DNA of 64,000 bases, from positions 205,731-269,730 of the forward strand of contig JBLIRR010000004.1 in the NCBI GenBank assembly GCA_049472395.1, written 5' to 3'. Below the pieces are notes generated by a model. It had not been told where the DNA came from. It ran no database searches and saw nothing but the letters and a program-made list of their open reading frames with translations. The translations under genes were made by a program, and so were the position numbers. Within the stretch, counting starts at the first letter, position 1. The number at the start of each line of letters is the position of its first letter. The DNA comes from JBLIRR01 sp049472395. GTDB lineage: Bacteria > SZUA-182 > DTGQ01 > JBLIRR01. This document shows positions 1 through 9,557 of this stretch, piece after piece.

Positions 1-375
1 CCCTTTTAATAGCTCTATCTCTGAGCAGTCCCTAAAGGTTTCAACTCCCCCAATAATCTGCTCATTTTTGTCTTTTAAAAGGGCAGTGCTCACGGATATG
101 GGAAAATTTTCACCATTCTTATTAATGATGTTTATTCTTTGATTAATAATAACCTTTCCTGACGTTATGGTCTTACGTAACGCACAGTCGGATTTGCATA
201 TAGGGGTTTTAAAGACATCAAAACATTTAGCCCCTATTGCTTCATTCTTCTTCACATTGGTAATTCGTTCTGCTTCTCTGTTAAAAGAGGTGATATTCCA
301 GTCCATATCCACAGTGAACACTCCTTCTGCAATGCTATCAAGGATAATTGTTGAATAATGTCCCCTCTCCTCCAT
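1..375 (-). CDS. PAS-domain sensor or regulator, N-terminal part (cut by window edge)
   Basis: Read on the minus strand from an ATG at 375, the frame is open to the window edge, giving about 125 residues. It has a typical PAS fold: an SIAEGVFTVD start, then DWNITSFNREAERIT, a cysteine-containing stretch (KCFDVFKTPICKSDC) and a closing IGGVETFRDCSEIE. This cysteine-rich PAS type is common at the N-terminus of sigma-54-dependent activators and sensor kinases. The output domain lies outside the window, so which of these it is cannot be told. A perfect 16-bp palindrome lies 38 bp upstream of the start. The neighbouring porin gene is divergent. The PAS assignment is from sequence pattern; the regulatory role is inferred. 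Confidence 0.75.
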   Translation of the reverse strand, partial: MEERGHYSTIILDSIAEGVFTVDMDWNITSFNREAERITNVKKNEAIGAKCFDVFKTPICKSDCALRKTITSGKVIINQRINIINKNGENFPISVSTALLKDKNEQIIGGVETFRDCSEIELLKG

Positions 376-412
376 TGTTTTACAGGCCCTTACTCATTTA
401 TGTAGAAATACG

Positions 413-428
413 TGACAATATATTGTCA
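413..428. promoter_or_regulatory. Perfect 16-bp palindrome, possible operator
   Basis: TGACAATATATTGTCA is a perfect inverted repeat in the divergent region between the PAS gene and the porin gene. It sits 38 bp upstream of the PAS gene start, a usual place for an operator. No regulator can be named from the sequence. Confidence 0.4.
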
Positions 429-623
429 TCGGATACTGCATAAGTAATAAAATACTTACCACTTATAATATAGCTCCCTTGGTACATAAGTGCAAAGTCA
501 TATAATTCTGCACTCTCAAAGCTCTTGAATCTTGCTCTTACTCATACTGTGTCCAGACAAAGTACTCATAAGAGAGTGGAAGATACCATGAGTAATCATA
601 AGTTAATATTAGTAATTATTTTT

Positions 624-652
624 TTGACAATACGATAATCATACAATAAACT
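624..652 (+). promoter_or_regulatory. Sigma-70-type promoter of porin gene
   Basis: TTGACA at 624-629 and TAAACT at 647-652 are separated by 17 bp, about 100 bp upstream of the porin start. The -35 box is perfect and the -10 box matches 4 of 6. The region around it is very AT-rich. Confidence 0.45.
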
Positions 653-755
653 AGTTCACGTTAAAAAAATTATTTGATTTCATGAAACCTTTACAGGAAC
701 GGAGATTCTAATTTTATGCATATCACAAGATCAGAATTGCTCTGGCAAGAAGACA

Positions 756-2003
756 ATGGTCCGTAATTGTGTAGTTTTTACTATGGTGTTTTTCTTTATT
801 TTTTGCATGGGGGCTCAGGTGTTTTCCGAAGTTCAGGCACTGTCCGGTCTCTCCTTAGGCGCCTCTTTTCAAATGGATTATCGCTTCTATGGTGAAGAGG
901 CTCGAGCGGATAATCGGTTTGATATTCGGCAGGCGCGTTTATTCTTCTCAGGAGAGAATGATAAAAGGGTTCGTTATCGAGCTGTGTGCGAATTCCAGGG
1001 AAATGAACTGAAACGGTTAGTTGACGCTTATGTGGATATGGGAGGTGATCCCTATCCTCATGTGAGGATTGGGCAATTTACCGTACCATTTGGTATGGTA
1101 TCCCAACCAGCGGATAGTACTCTTTTTTTTGTGGAACGTTCCATGGGTTATTATCTGACACCGCGGCGTGATGTCGGTGTGATGATGTATGGCTCTGCCC
1201 TTCAGGATATTGCCGGCTATGCTGTCGGAATATTCAATGGAGATGGAACTGATGGTTCGTCCAGGGGAAGCTTTCGTGATGAACCTGAATTGGCCATTCG
1301 ATTGATAGTTGCCCCTTTTGGCAGGATTCATTGGCCTTGTCTGCAATTATGGAATATGGGTTGTTCAATGACCTATGGCCATATTGACTTGGCAAATGTA
1401 AGCCTTGATGTCAAGAGCACCGGGATGGTTGAAACAAATCGCTCTGTGTATATATTAAATCAAAATACAAAGTATGGGCTCTTACAGGGAGTGGAACACC
1501 GCATCCGAGAAAGCTTTGAGATGGCCTGGACCTATGGTCCTATGGCAATACAAGGAGAATACATACATTTGCGTTATACTGACCTTGAGCCGGTTGGAGG
1601 AAACAGGGAAGATGCACATTTTTTTTCATGGCATGGAAATCTTTTATTTCTCCTTTCAGGGGAGCGGTTTGAAGTGGACGGCCCGCTCATCCTGCCTGTC
1701 AAACCCAACAAGGAATTCAATTGGGAGGCAGGGACCTGGGGTGGCTGTGGGATTGTTGTGCGGTATGATCATTTTAGAGGGGATGAAACATGGATACTGA
1801 AAGAGAGCTTTGTGTCGGTGAGGGAGGCGGATTCATATACGTTAGCCTTCAAGTGGTTTCTGAACTCCATGTTTTCTGTTGTGGCCGATTATACCCATAC
1901 CGCTTTTTCTGATCCATTGAGGATCAGGGTAAATCCTGACGGGAGTGTTGATTACATGAGAAAAGAGCGTGTGCTGACCGTTCGTTTTCACCTGTCTTTT
2001 TAA
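756..2003 (+). CDS. OprP/OprO-like outer-membrane porin
   Basis: The 415-residue protein begins with a signal peptide (hydrophobic residues about 7-22) and continues as an amphipathic beta-barrel. The stretch DNRFDIRQARLFFSGE, then a domain with RIGQFTVPFGMVSQ and a late strand ending in VLTVRFHLSF with a terminal aromatic residue, is characteristic of the phosphate-selective porin O/P family. The protein should sit in the outer membrane and form an anion-type channel, but the substrate is not evident. It is followed after 29 bp by a cytochrome gene with a strong ribosome binding site, so the two are probably cotranscribed. The link suggests an envelope redox or uptake function rather than phosphate starvation. 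Family confidence is good; specificity is unknown. Confidence 0.75.
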   Translation: MVRNCVVFTMVFFFIFCMGAQVFSEVQALSGLSLGASFQMDYRFYGEEARADNRFDIRQARLFFSGENDKRVRYRAVCEFQGNELKRLVDAYVDMGGDPYPHVRIGQFTVPFGMVSQPADSTLFFVERSMGYYLTPRRDVGVMMYGSALQDIAGYAVGIFNGDGTDGSSRGSFRDEPELAIRLIVAPFGRIHWPCLQLWNMGCSMTYGHIDLANVSLDVKSTGMVETNRSVYILNQNTKYGLLQGVEHRIRESFEMAWTYGPMAIQGEYIHLRYTDLEPVGGNREDAHFFSWHGNLLFLLSGERFEVDGPLILPVKPNKEFNWEAGTWGGCGIVVRYDHFRGDETWILKESFVSVREADSYTLAFKWFLNSMFSVVADYTHTAFSDPLRIRVNPDGSVDYMRKERVLTVRFHLSF

Positions 2004-2032
2004 ACATTTTTCATAAAATAAGGAGGGAAAAT

Positions 2033-3289
2033 ATGAAAAAGCTCATAATAGGTGGTGTAATTTTCGTAATGATTGGAACAACATCAATCGGATTTTCTGC
2101 ATATCATCATATGGGAGAGCAGGATTCAGATAAATTTTTAACAGTGTATCCCGATAAGGCGGGGACAAAACTTGACCATTGCGCTCTCTGCCATAGTGGC
2201 GGAAGCTATACAAATAGCAAAGGGAAGGAGGTGACCCTCGGGAGTTGTCAATGGTGTCATGATACTTATGGGTATGATGGGAGCGGGAATATTCAGGATA
2301 CACTCAATCAATATGGAAAGGACTTTCAATACAACGGACGCAATGAGGAGGCCATTGCCCAGATAGAGTCGCTTGATTCTGATAATGATGGCTATACCAA
2401 TATAGCAGAAATCCAAGCGAACAATTATCCGGGGAATGAAATGGATGATCCCTCCAAAGTTCCTGCTCCTTATCGTGTGTATACGAAGGCAGAGCTCGAG
2501 GCACTGCCGCAGCATACTCAATTTCTATTAATGAATACGTCCCGCTCTGGAGATTTCTATGCGGAATATTCAGGTGTTGCTATGGAAGATTTGCTCAATG
2601 ATGCCGGCATGTTGGATTCTGCAACGGGAATTACGGCATATGCCCCTGATGGGTGGTCTACGTATTATCCTCTTGAAGAAAATGTAAGTGCACCGGAGTT
2701 GTATCATGCATTAGGTACATATCCTGCTGCATCTTTTTATTATAATACCGACGCAGACACTGCCTTTGGCGGATGGTGTGATTATAGCGCTCCTTCTTGC
2801 ACCGGGCGAAGCCACGAAGATCCTATCGGCGTAACAGGGGGACTGAAGATGCTGCTCTCTATTAAGCGAGAGAATACTTATTTAACTCCAGGTGTGCTCA
2901 CTGAAGAGAATAAACTAGATGGGGAGGGCCCCTTCCGCGTTGTTGTGCCGCAGAAAAATCCCTCTCCCCCTGACCAATCCTCTATCTCTGACAATCAAAA
3001 TGTGATTTGGCCATACACATATGAAGATGATCATAACGCAGGCTCATCTGCACGATCGGTAACAATTATAAAGGTGGAGCCTTTACCGCAGGGAACCACT
3101 GATATTGATCTCTTAGAAGCTGGCTGGCGTTATGTAGATGAGGAGAAAGTCATCATCTATGGTGCGATAGAATCCCTTGATCCAAATTCAGAAGAGAGAA
3201 GCTTGGATTCACTCTCTGATGTTAATGAAGGTATCGGAGATGATGAAAGCGATAATAAATTGGGCTGTTTTATCACCACCCTTTTTTAA
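2033..3289 (+). CDS. Exported diheme c-type cytochrome with molybdopterin-type fold
   Basis: The 418-residue protein has an N-terminal signal peptide (about residues 1-22) and two CxxCH heme sites, CALCH at 50-54 and CQWCH at 72-76. A calcium-binding-like DSDNDGYTN loop follows at about 115-123. From about residue 150 it resembles the oxidoreductase molybdopterin-binding (SUOX-like) fold: GVAMEDLLNDAG, then ITAYAPDGWSTYYPL and GPFRVVVP. The C-terminus ends with GCFITTLF, reminiscent of the GCFIATAAYG tail seen on many surface proteins of Deltaproteobacteria. AAGGAGGG lies just before the ATG. It follows the porin gene and is probably in the same transcript. It is likely a periplasmic electron carrier; whether the second domain really binds a molybdenum cofactor is not shown. 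Confidence 0.7.
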   Translation: MKKLIIGGVIFVMIGTTSIGFSAYHHMGEQDSDKFLTVYPDKAGTKLDHCALCHSGGSYTNSKGKEVTLGSCQWCHDTYGYDGSGNIQDTLNQYGKDFQYNGRNEEAIAQIESLDSDNDGYTNIAEIQANNYPGNEMDDPSKVPAPYRVYTKAELEALPQHTQFLLMNTSRSGDFYAEYSGVAMEDLLNDAGMLDSATGITAYAPDGWSTYYPLEENVSAPELYHALGTYPAASFYYNTDADTAFGGWCDYSAPSCTGRSHEDPIGVTGGLKMLLSIKRENTYLTPGVLTEENKLDGEGPFRVVVPQKNPSPPDQSSISDNQNVIWPYTYEDDHNAGSSARSVTIIKVEPLPQGTTDIDLLEAGWRYVDEEKVIIYGAIESLDPNSEERSLDSLSDVNEGIGDDESDNKLGCFITTLF

Positions 3290-3320
3290 TACATAAGTTG
3301 AATCAAGACTGTGTCCATGA

Positions 3321-3349
3321 CGGGGGAAATCCTCATAAGGGTTCCCCCG
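3321..3349 (+). terminator. Hairpin terminator after cytochrome gene
   Basis: CGGGGGAA pairs perfectly with TTCCCCCG around a 13-nt loop, about 30 bp after the cytochrome stop codon. A T-rich stretch follows only after some 15 nt, so it may be a weak terminator or an mRNA-stabilising hairpin. Confidence 0.5.
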
Positions 3350-3475
3350 CTCACACTACTATCCTTTTTCTCCATATTCCTCAATAATTATTTTTCCATT
3401 ATTAAACACCAATTTTTGCAGCAAACCGATAATAAATATATAAAAAATGTAAACTTTTAATAATTGGAGAAATAA

Positions 3476-6400
3476 ATGTTTAGAAAATGTAAGCTTATCT
3501 TTGTACTCTGCTTAGTCGTCATTATTTCGTCAGCCTTATCCGTCTATCCTCAATTTGACTCGGCAAGGTTTAATAAAACCACCGGACCTTTGAGAATTAC
3601 CAGGATCACTCCTGCAGGAAACGATGTGCCTGCGGAAAGGCAAATCGTGTTTAAATTCAATATGCCGGTTGTGCCTGTGGGGCGTATGGAACGAACTGAA
3701 GAAGAAATTCCCATCAGTATTGAACCGCCCTTAAAGGGACAATGGCGATGGTTGAACACCTCAAGCTTAGCCCTGCAATTAGGCGACAAGGAAAGGATGA
3801 AAAAATCCACTCGCTATACTGTAACGATAAAGCCGGATTTTGTGACTGAGTCCGGCAGCAGAATGGAAAGGGGGCTTGAGCATACCTTTATCACTCAAAG
3901 GCCGGGAATTACTTATTATCACTTTATGAACTGGAGAGCACCGGGACATCCGGTCATCAACATAACCTTCAATCAGAAGATAAAGAGAGAAAGCGCCCTT
4001 GCGAACGTGTATTTTTGCAAAGATGCGTCAGAGGAACACATCCCGGTTATCCAGGGAGAAGAGGTTAAAAATGAGTACAGTACCTCTTTGAATATCGAGC
4101 CGGGCAATGAACTTGTCCTTGATTGTCTTTATCATGTAAAAGTTATGCCCGGCATCATCTCCGAAGAAGGACCTGAGAGAGGAATAGAACAAAGGACCAT
4201 CGTGACCTTTCATACCTTCCCTGAATTTGAATTTTTGGGGATCTCCGGATCTGACAATGATGATAATGAGATTTTTATTGAGGCGGGCAAAGAAGATTCC
4301 TTGAGCAATGCCTTTAAAAAGCTGAGCCCTCTTAAGGGAGTTTCTCTCGTTTTTTCTACACCTGTTCCCCCGAGGATGGAAGGCCCTAAATTATCGTTCA
4401 CTCCGGATCTTGCCGGCGGAAGGACAGATTATGATCCGTGGGCTGAAACATCCAGAGGTGATTACTATTTAAGCTCCCCCCATAAAAGAGGGAGAAAATA
4501 TTATATGGGTCTTCCTGAGGTGCTAAAGGCTGCCCAGGAATATCATATAGAAAGCACGCCGGATTTTAAGGATGTTTTCGGCAGGTCATTGCAGAGTCAA
4601 ATTGATATAGAATTTGGAACCGATCATCGGCCTCCTACCTTATTTGTAAAAAACCCTATCTCCGTGTTAGAGGATAAGGAAGACACGCATATGCCCCTGG
4701 TCATTACCAATCTTAGAGAAATAAAGGTCAACTACCGCCTCATTGACGATCCGTCGGATTATTGGCGTTTAAATGACTTTGCACAATGTGAGGGAGATTT
4801 TGAGGCAGATCAAAAGAGATCTTTTCCTGCAAAGCCCATAGAGGATGTTGCGTATTATTATCCTTTTGAAACACGACAGATCCTGCAGGAAGGTCAGGGG
4901 GCTATTGCCGGGATCCTATACGCTGATCCCCCGGTAAAATCACCATGCACAATGAAATTCTTCTCTCAAGTAACGAATCTCGCTGTCTATACGAAGCTCG
5001 GGCATCATAATACGACGGTGTGGGTAACCAGCCTTGATAAAGGGCAGCCAGTCGCACATGCACATGTTGAGCTCTTTTTGCCGAAGGGCATGAACCTCCC
5101 TGCTGCTTCAGGAAAAACAGATGAAAACGGACTTGCTACCTTAAAAGGCATCATAGATCTTGATCCATACATGGAACAGTTAAAAGGCTATTTTGCCCAT
5201 GACGGATTATATTACGGTGTAGTGAAGGTGACCACAGATGGCGATAGTGCGCTTCTTCCTCTGGTGAGAGCATTTTCCGCCTCTGACAGCGATGATGGGT
5301 ACTATTATGACTATGATTATTACTACAATTACCATAATCGTGTTAAATATTCTCATATGCGTGCCTGGGGGACGACGAGCCAGGGAGTCTACCGGCTTGG
5401 AGATACCATTGACTATAAAATTTATGTTCGGGATCAAAACAATCGCACCTTTATCCAGCCGGAGCTGTCCGGCTATCATTTGACGGTAAAAGATCCTACA
5501 GGCAAGGTAGTGCATGAGCTTAAGGACGTAACCCTGTCAGAGTTCGGATCAATGCATGGTTCTTTTACTGTCCCTCAAGGAGGGTCCTCCGGATGGTATC
5601 AGTTTTACTTGAAGGGCAGTTTTGGCAAAAATCCTGAATTTTGGCCTTTAAAGGTGTTAGTAACTGATTTTACTCCCGCACCCTTTAAGGTACACACTGA
5701 TATCAGGGGGGAAGCCTTTAAGTATCAAGATGAAGTAACGGTTGAAACAACCGCACGCCTTCATTCAGGAGGCCCTTATGGTCAGGCAAGTACACGGGTA
5801 ACCGCTACCTTGGAATCTACTTCTTTTAGGCCGAAAGATCCTCTCATAAAAAACTTTTATTTTAAAACCTATTTCTATGGATATGATAAGAGACAAATCT
5901 TTCAGGAAGAGAAAGAATTGGATGATAAGGGCGATCTTCTTAATTCCTTTATCCTGCAAGACAGCAGTATTATCTGCGGTCAACTCACTATAGAAAGTGC
6001 GGTAAGAGATGACCGGGGAAAATTTATCGCCTCCTCCTCATCTGCAAACTATATGGGACGAGACCGACTGGTTGGTCTTTATCAAGAACAATGGACACTG
6101 GAAGAAGATAAAGCGGCGGAATTTCAGGTTGTCGTGGTGGATGAAAAGGGCCTGCCTGCGCCCGGTACTGAAATAGAGCTCACTATTGAGTATGATCGTG
6201 TAACCGGAAGCCGCGTAAAAGGCGCAGGTAACGCCTATTTAATGCACTATACTCATACCAGGGAAAAGGTCGAGATTCTCAACCTGACCTCTGAATCACA
6301 CCCTCTCGTGTGTACATTTACCCCGAAAGAAGCAGGATCATATTATATCACTGCCACTATTAAAGATACCTCTCAGCTTTCCCATTCCACGAGCCTTCAT

Positions 6401-9319
6401 AAATATACCATCGGGAAAGGAGAAGTTCTTTGGGAAATGCCCGATGATAATAGCCTCACGATTATCCCTGCCCAGGAAGAATACAAGATAGGTGAAAAGG
6501 CACGGTTTATGGTGAAGAATCCATACCCAGGGGCAAAGGCCCTGGTGAGTATTGAACGGTTAGGGGTGATAAAAAAATGGACCCAGACCTTCACCAATAA
6601 TACCCCTATTATAGAATTTGAGGTTGAGCCTGATTATGTTCCCGGATTTTACCTGTCTGTGGTTGTTCATTCACCGAGAGTGGATAAACCGCTCGGGGAA
6701 AATAATGTTGATTTGGGAAAACCAACCTTCAAAATAGGCTATCTCAGGATCCCTGTGAATGATCCTTATAAACAACTAAGGATTGCAGCACACACAGACA
6801 AAGAAGAGTATAAGCCACGAGATAGGGTGACCCTGAATATAAAGGTTTCGGATATTCATCACAATAATCCCAAGACTGAAGTTGCGGTGGTTGTGCTTGA
6901 TGAGGCTGTTCTTGATCTGATTCAAGGAGGCACTACCTACTATGATCCCTACAAAGGATTTTATAAACTAGGTCCTTTAGATATGTCCAATTATAACCTC
7001 CTTATACGTTTACTCGGCCGTCAGAAATTCGAGAAAAAAGGGGCTAATCCAGGCGGCGGTGGAGGCGGTGGAGGGGATTTCACGATGCGCAGTCTCTTTA
7101 AGTTTGTCAGTTATTGGAACCCGGAAATATTTCCCGATGAACAGGGTAATGCCTCGGTGACGTTTACTCTCCCCGATAACCTGACCGGGTGGAGGGTGTT
7201 GGCCATGGCGGTATCGAAAGATGACCTCATGGGTCTTGGCCAGGCACACTTTGTCACAAATCAATACACTGAGATTCGTCCGGCGATCCCTAATCAGGTG
7301 ACTGACGGGGATTCATTTCAGGCGGTATTTACCGTGATGAATAGGACAGACAATCCCCGCACTCTCACCGTTGATATGAGGGCAGAGGGTGACGCTGCGG
7401 ATGCCGAGCCGGTGACTGAAAAGATTTTGGCTAAGCCTTTTATAAGAAATAAAGTCTCTTTGCCGGTAAAGGTGAAAAAAGAGGGGAAGATCACCTTTAA
7501 GGTTATGGCTGGTGATGAGATGGATAAGGATGGGCTGCGTTTAGAGCTTACTGTGCATAAGAAACAGGCCATCGAAGCCGCGGCCACCTATGGCACGAGC
7601 ACTGCGAAAAAAGTTACTGAGAATTTCGAATTCCCTAAAAATATGCGGACTGATACGGGAAAGGTTTCCGTGGTTGTTTCACCCTCCATTATCAGCTCCC
7701 TTGAGGGGGCGTTTGAGTATATGAAGGAATATCCGTATTGTTGCTGGGAACAAAGACTTTCTAAGGGGATATTAGCCATGCACTACCTTAATCTCAAGCC
7801 CTATATCCCCGATTCCTTTCAGTGGCCGGACGCTGCCGGGTGTATCGCAAAGATGATCGATGATGCCTCGTCATTCCAAGCTCCCAATGGCGGGATGTGC
7901 TATTATTGCCCGCAAGACATATATGTGAGCCCTTATTTAAGTGCCTACACTGCCATTGCCTTTAACTGGTTAAAGATGAGCAACTATACGCCCAACGAAA
8001 AAGTTGAATCTGCCCTTCATACGTATCTTTTGAATCTATTGCGCAAAGATACCTTTCCTTCTTTTTTTACCAAAGGCATGTCCTCGACGGTAAGGGCCGT
8101 GGCCTTGGCTGCCTTAGCCCAGAATAACAAAGTGAACAAGGGTGATCTTTCGCGATATTTAAAACATGTAGACTACATGGATCTTTTTGGCAAGGCTCAT
8201 TATTTATTGGCCGCAACTTATATGAACGACACAGGCGAGATTCAGAAAAAGGTCTATGATATGATTATGTCACACGCCAATGAGACGGGCGGGAAAGTTA
8301 TCTTCAGCGACAGCATCTACGGCAAAAATCTTTTAAATGAAGGGTTTGGGCGGATACTTACCTCAGAGATCAGGACCAATGCCGCGGTGCTAAGCGCACT
8401 TCTTTCCCTTGAAGACGGCCGGAATAAATCTACCATGCCCACCTCATGGGCTCCGACGGATACGCCGTTTAAGGTCGTCCGTTATTTAACCCAGACCCGC
8501 AAGAGCCGCACGCATTGGGAAAACACTCAGGAAAACGCTTTTTGTATGCATGCATTAACGACATTTAGCAGGATCTATGATAGAGAAGCGCCCAACTACA
8601 TCGTGACTGCCTCCATGGATAACAAAAAGTTCGGCCGTGCCGAATTTGACGATCTAAGAGATCCTCCGGAAGAATTGATTCGCCCTGTGAGAGAAAATGA
8701 TCCTGGACGGCACACAAAGGTTGAAATCTCTAAAAAAGGGAAGGGAAGACTTTATTATGCTGCAAGGCTTTTCTATTCCCCTGCTGAATTAAAATTAGAC
8801 AGTATTAATTCGGGAATTGAGGTTCATCGTGAATATTATGTTGAACGAGAGGGGGGCTGGGTAATGCTCGATGAAGCGCCCATGCACATCAGGCAAGGGG
8901 AGCTGGTGAGGGTTGATCTTTTTGTGTCCCTTCCCGCGGCGAGAAATTTTGTGGTTGTCGCTGATCCGGTGCCTGGAGGACTGGAACCGGTTAATCGCGA
9001 TCTTGCCACCTCATCTGTCGTTGATGCGGACAAAGAAGCAGGCATATATTCCGGATCTTCATGGTGGCATAAATATGGTGATTGGCGAGCCTATGGATAT
9101 AGCAGATGGAGTTTCTATCATCAAGAATTCCTCCATCATTCTGTGCGTTTTTACTCTGACTATTTGCCTGCGGGCAATTATCATCTTTCCTATGTAGCGC
9201 AAGCTATCGCGCCCGGAGAATTCTATGTCATGCCACTGCATGTGGAAGAGATGTATGATCCCGATGTCTTCGGACAAGGGGTCCCGTCATTGCTTCAGGT
9301 TGAACAGGAGAGAGAATGA
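3476..9319 (+). CDS. Bacterial alpha-2-macroglobulin (YfhM-like)
   Basis: This 1947-residue exported protein has the architecture of the large bacterial alpha-2-macroglobulins: a signal peptide, a long series of beta-sandwich MG domains, and a thioester domain. The thioester motif CWEQ is intact at residues 1423-1426 (PYCCWEQ). A run of eight glycines (about 1193-1200) lies before SLFKFVSYWNPEIFPDEQG and probably marks the flexible bait region. The C-terminal part (PGGLEPVNRDL, then HHSVRFYSDYLPAGNYHLSY) is the usual receptor-like end. These proteins trap proteases in the periplasm and are thought to work with PBP1C in cell-wall repair; pbpC does follow here. No lipobox cysteine is visible, so unlike E. 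coli YfhM it may be soluble or otherwise anchored. Confidence 0.92.
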   Translation: MFRKCKLIFVLCLVVIISSALSVYPQFDSARFNKTTGPLRITRITPAGNDVPAERQIVFKFNMPVVPVGRMERTEEEIPISIEPPLKGQWRWLNTSSLALQLGDKERMKKSTRYTVTIKPDFVTESGSRMERGLEHTFITQRPGITYYHFMNWRAPGHPVINITFNQKIKRESALANVYFCKDASEEHIPVIQGEEVKNEYSTSLNIEPGNELVLDCLYHVKVMPGIISEEGPERGIEQRTIVTFHTFPEFEFLGISGSDNDDNEIFIEAGKEDSLSNAFKKLSPLKGVSLVFSTPVPPRMEGPKLSFTPDLAGGRTDYDPWAETSRGDYYLSSPHKRGRKYYMGLPEVLKAAQEYHIESTPDFKDVFGRSLQSQIDIEFGTDHRPPTLFVKNPISVLEDKEDTHMPLVITNLREIKVNYRLIDDPSDYWRLNDFAQCEGDFEADQKRSFPAKPIEDVAYYYPFETRQILQEGQGAIAGILYADPPVKSPCTMKFFSQVTNLAVYTKLGHHNTTVWVTSLDKGQPVAHAHVELFLPKGMNLPAASGKTDENGLATLKGIIDLDPYMEQLKGYFAHDGLYYGVVKVTTDGDSALLPLVRAFSASDSDDGYYYDYDYYYNYHNRVKYSHMRAWGTTSQGVYRLGDTIDYKIYVRDQNNRTFIQPELSGYHLTVKDPTGKVVHELKDVTLSEFGSMHGSFTVPQGGSSGWYQFYLKGSFGKNPEFWPLKVLVTDFTPAPFKVHTDIRGEAFKYQDEVTVETTARLHSGGPYGQASTRVTATLESTSFRPKDPLIKNFYFKTYFYGYDKRQIFQEEKELDDKGDLLNSFILQDSSIICGQLTIESAVRDDRGKFIASSSSANYMGRDRLVGLYQEQWTLEEDKAAEFQVVVVDEKGLPAPGTEIELTIEYDRVTGSRVKGAGNAYLMHYTHTREKVEILNLTSESHPLVCTFTPKEAGSYYITATIKDTSQLSHSTSLHKYTIGKGEVLWEMPDDNSLTIIPAQEEYKIGEKARFMVKNPYPGAKALVSIERLGVIKKWTQTFTNNTPIIEFEVEPDYVPGFYLSVVVHSPRVDKPLGENNVDLGKPTFKIGYLRIPVNDPYKQLRIAAHTDKEEYKPRDRVTLNIKVSDIHHNNPKTEVAVVVLDEAVLDLIQGGTTYYDPYKGFYKLGPLDMSNYNLLIRLLGRQKFEKKGANPGGGGGGGGDFTMRSLFKFVSYWNPEIFPDEQGNASVTFTLPDNLTGWRVLAMAVSKDDLMGLGQAHFVTNQYTEIRPAIPNQVTDGDSFQAVFTVMNRTDNPRTLTVDMRAEGDAADAEPVTEKILAKPFIRNKVSLPVKVKKEGKITFKVMAGDEMDKDGLRLELTVHKKQAIEAAATYGTSTAKKVTENFEFPKNMRTDTGKVSVVVSPSIISSLEGAFEYMKEYPYCCWEQRLSKGILAMHYLNLKPYIPDSFQWPDAAGCIAKMIDDASSFQAPNGGMCYYCPQDIYVSPYLSAYTAIAFNWLKMSNYTPNEKVESALHTYLLNLLRKDTFPSFFTKGMSSTVRAVALAALAQNNKVNKGDLSRYLKHVDYMDLFGKAHYLLAATYMNDTGEIQKKVYDMIMSHANETGGKVIFSDSIYGKNLLNEGFGRILTSEIRTNAAVLSALLSLEDGRNKSTMPTSWAPTDTPFKVVRYLTQTRKSRTHWENTQENAFCMHALTTFSRIYDREAPNYIVTASMDNKKFGRAEFDDLRDPPEELIRPVRENDPGRHTKVEISKKGKGRLYYAARLFYSPAELKLDSINSGIEVHREYYVEREGGWVMLDEAPMHIRQGELVRVDLFVSLPAARNFVVVADPVPGGLEPVNRDLATSSVVDADKEAGIYSGSSWWHKYGDWRAYGYSRWSFYHQEFLHHSVRFYSDYLPAGNYHLSYVAQAIAPGEFYVMPLHVEEMYDPDVFGQGVPSLLQVEQERE

Positions 9320-9357
9320 GAGCAGCAATTCTAATTATGGCCAATTGTTTTATTGGC

Positions 9358-9535
9358 AAGGGATTTCTGCTATTCGTTTCGCTCAACGCTCAGCTTTTAA
9401 GAACCTCTAAGCTCGCTCCGCGAAATTGCAAAAACTCGCTTCGCTCAGACAGTTGCAATTTTTTATCGCTCCGCGTCGTTAAGAGGTTCTATAAAAGACC
9501 TCGCTACACCACTCAACAAATAGCAGAAATCCCTT
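9358..9535. repeat. Nested palindromic element between alpha-2-macroglobulin and pbpC
   Basis: Three inverted repeats are nested in the 238-bp gap. The outer arms AAGGGATTTCTGCTATT (9358-9374) and its exact complement (9519-9535) are 17 bp. The middle arms are AGAACCTCT (9400-9408) and AGAGGTTCT (9482-9490). The inner arms are AAATTGCAA (9423-9431) and TTGCAATTT (9453-9461). CTCGCT/CGCTC tracts lie between them. The whole could fold as a branched hairpin in DNA or RNA and looks like a mobile palindromic unit (MITE- or REP-type) placed in the operon. Confidence 0.65.
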
Positions 9536-9557
9536 ATACTTTTGGGAGTGCGCCATA

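Noticed and set aside
1017..1346. 109-residue minus-strand ORF inside the porin gene
   Set aside because: It is antisense to a well-supported porin and shows no protein-like features.
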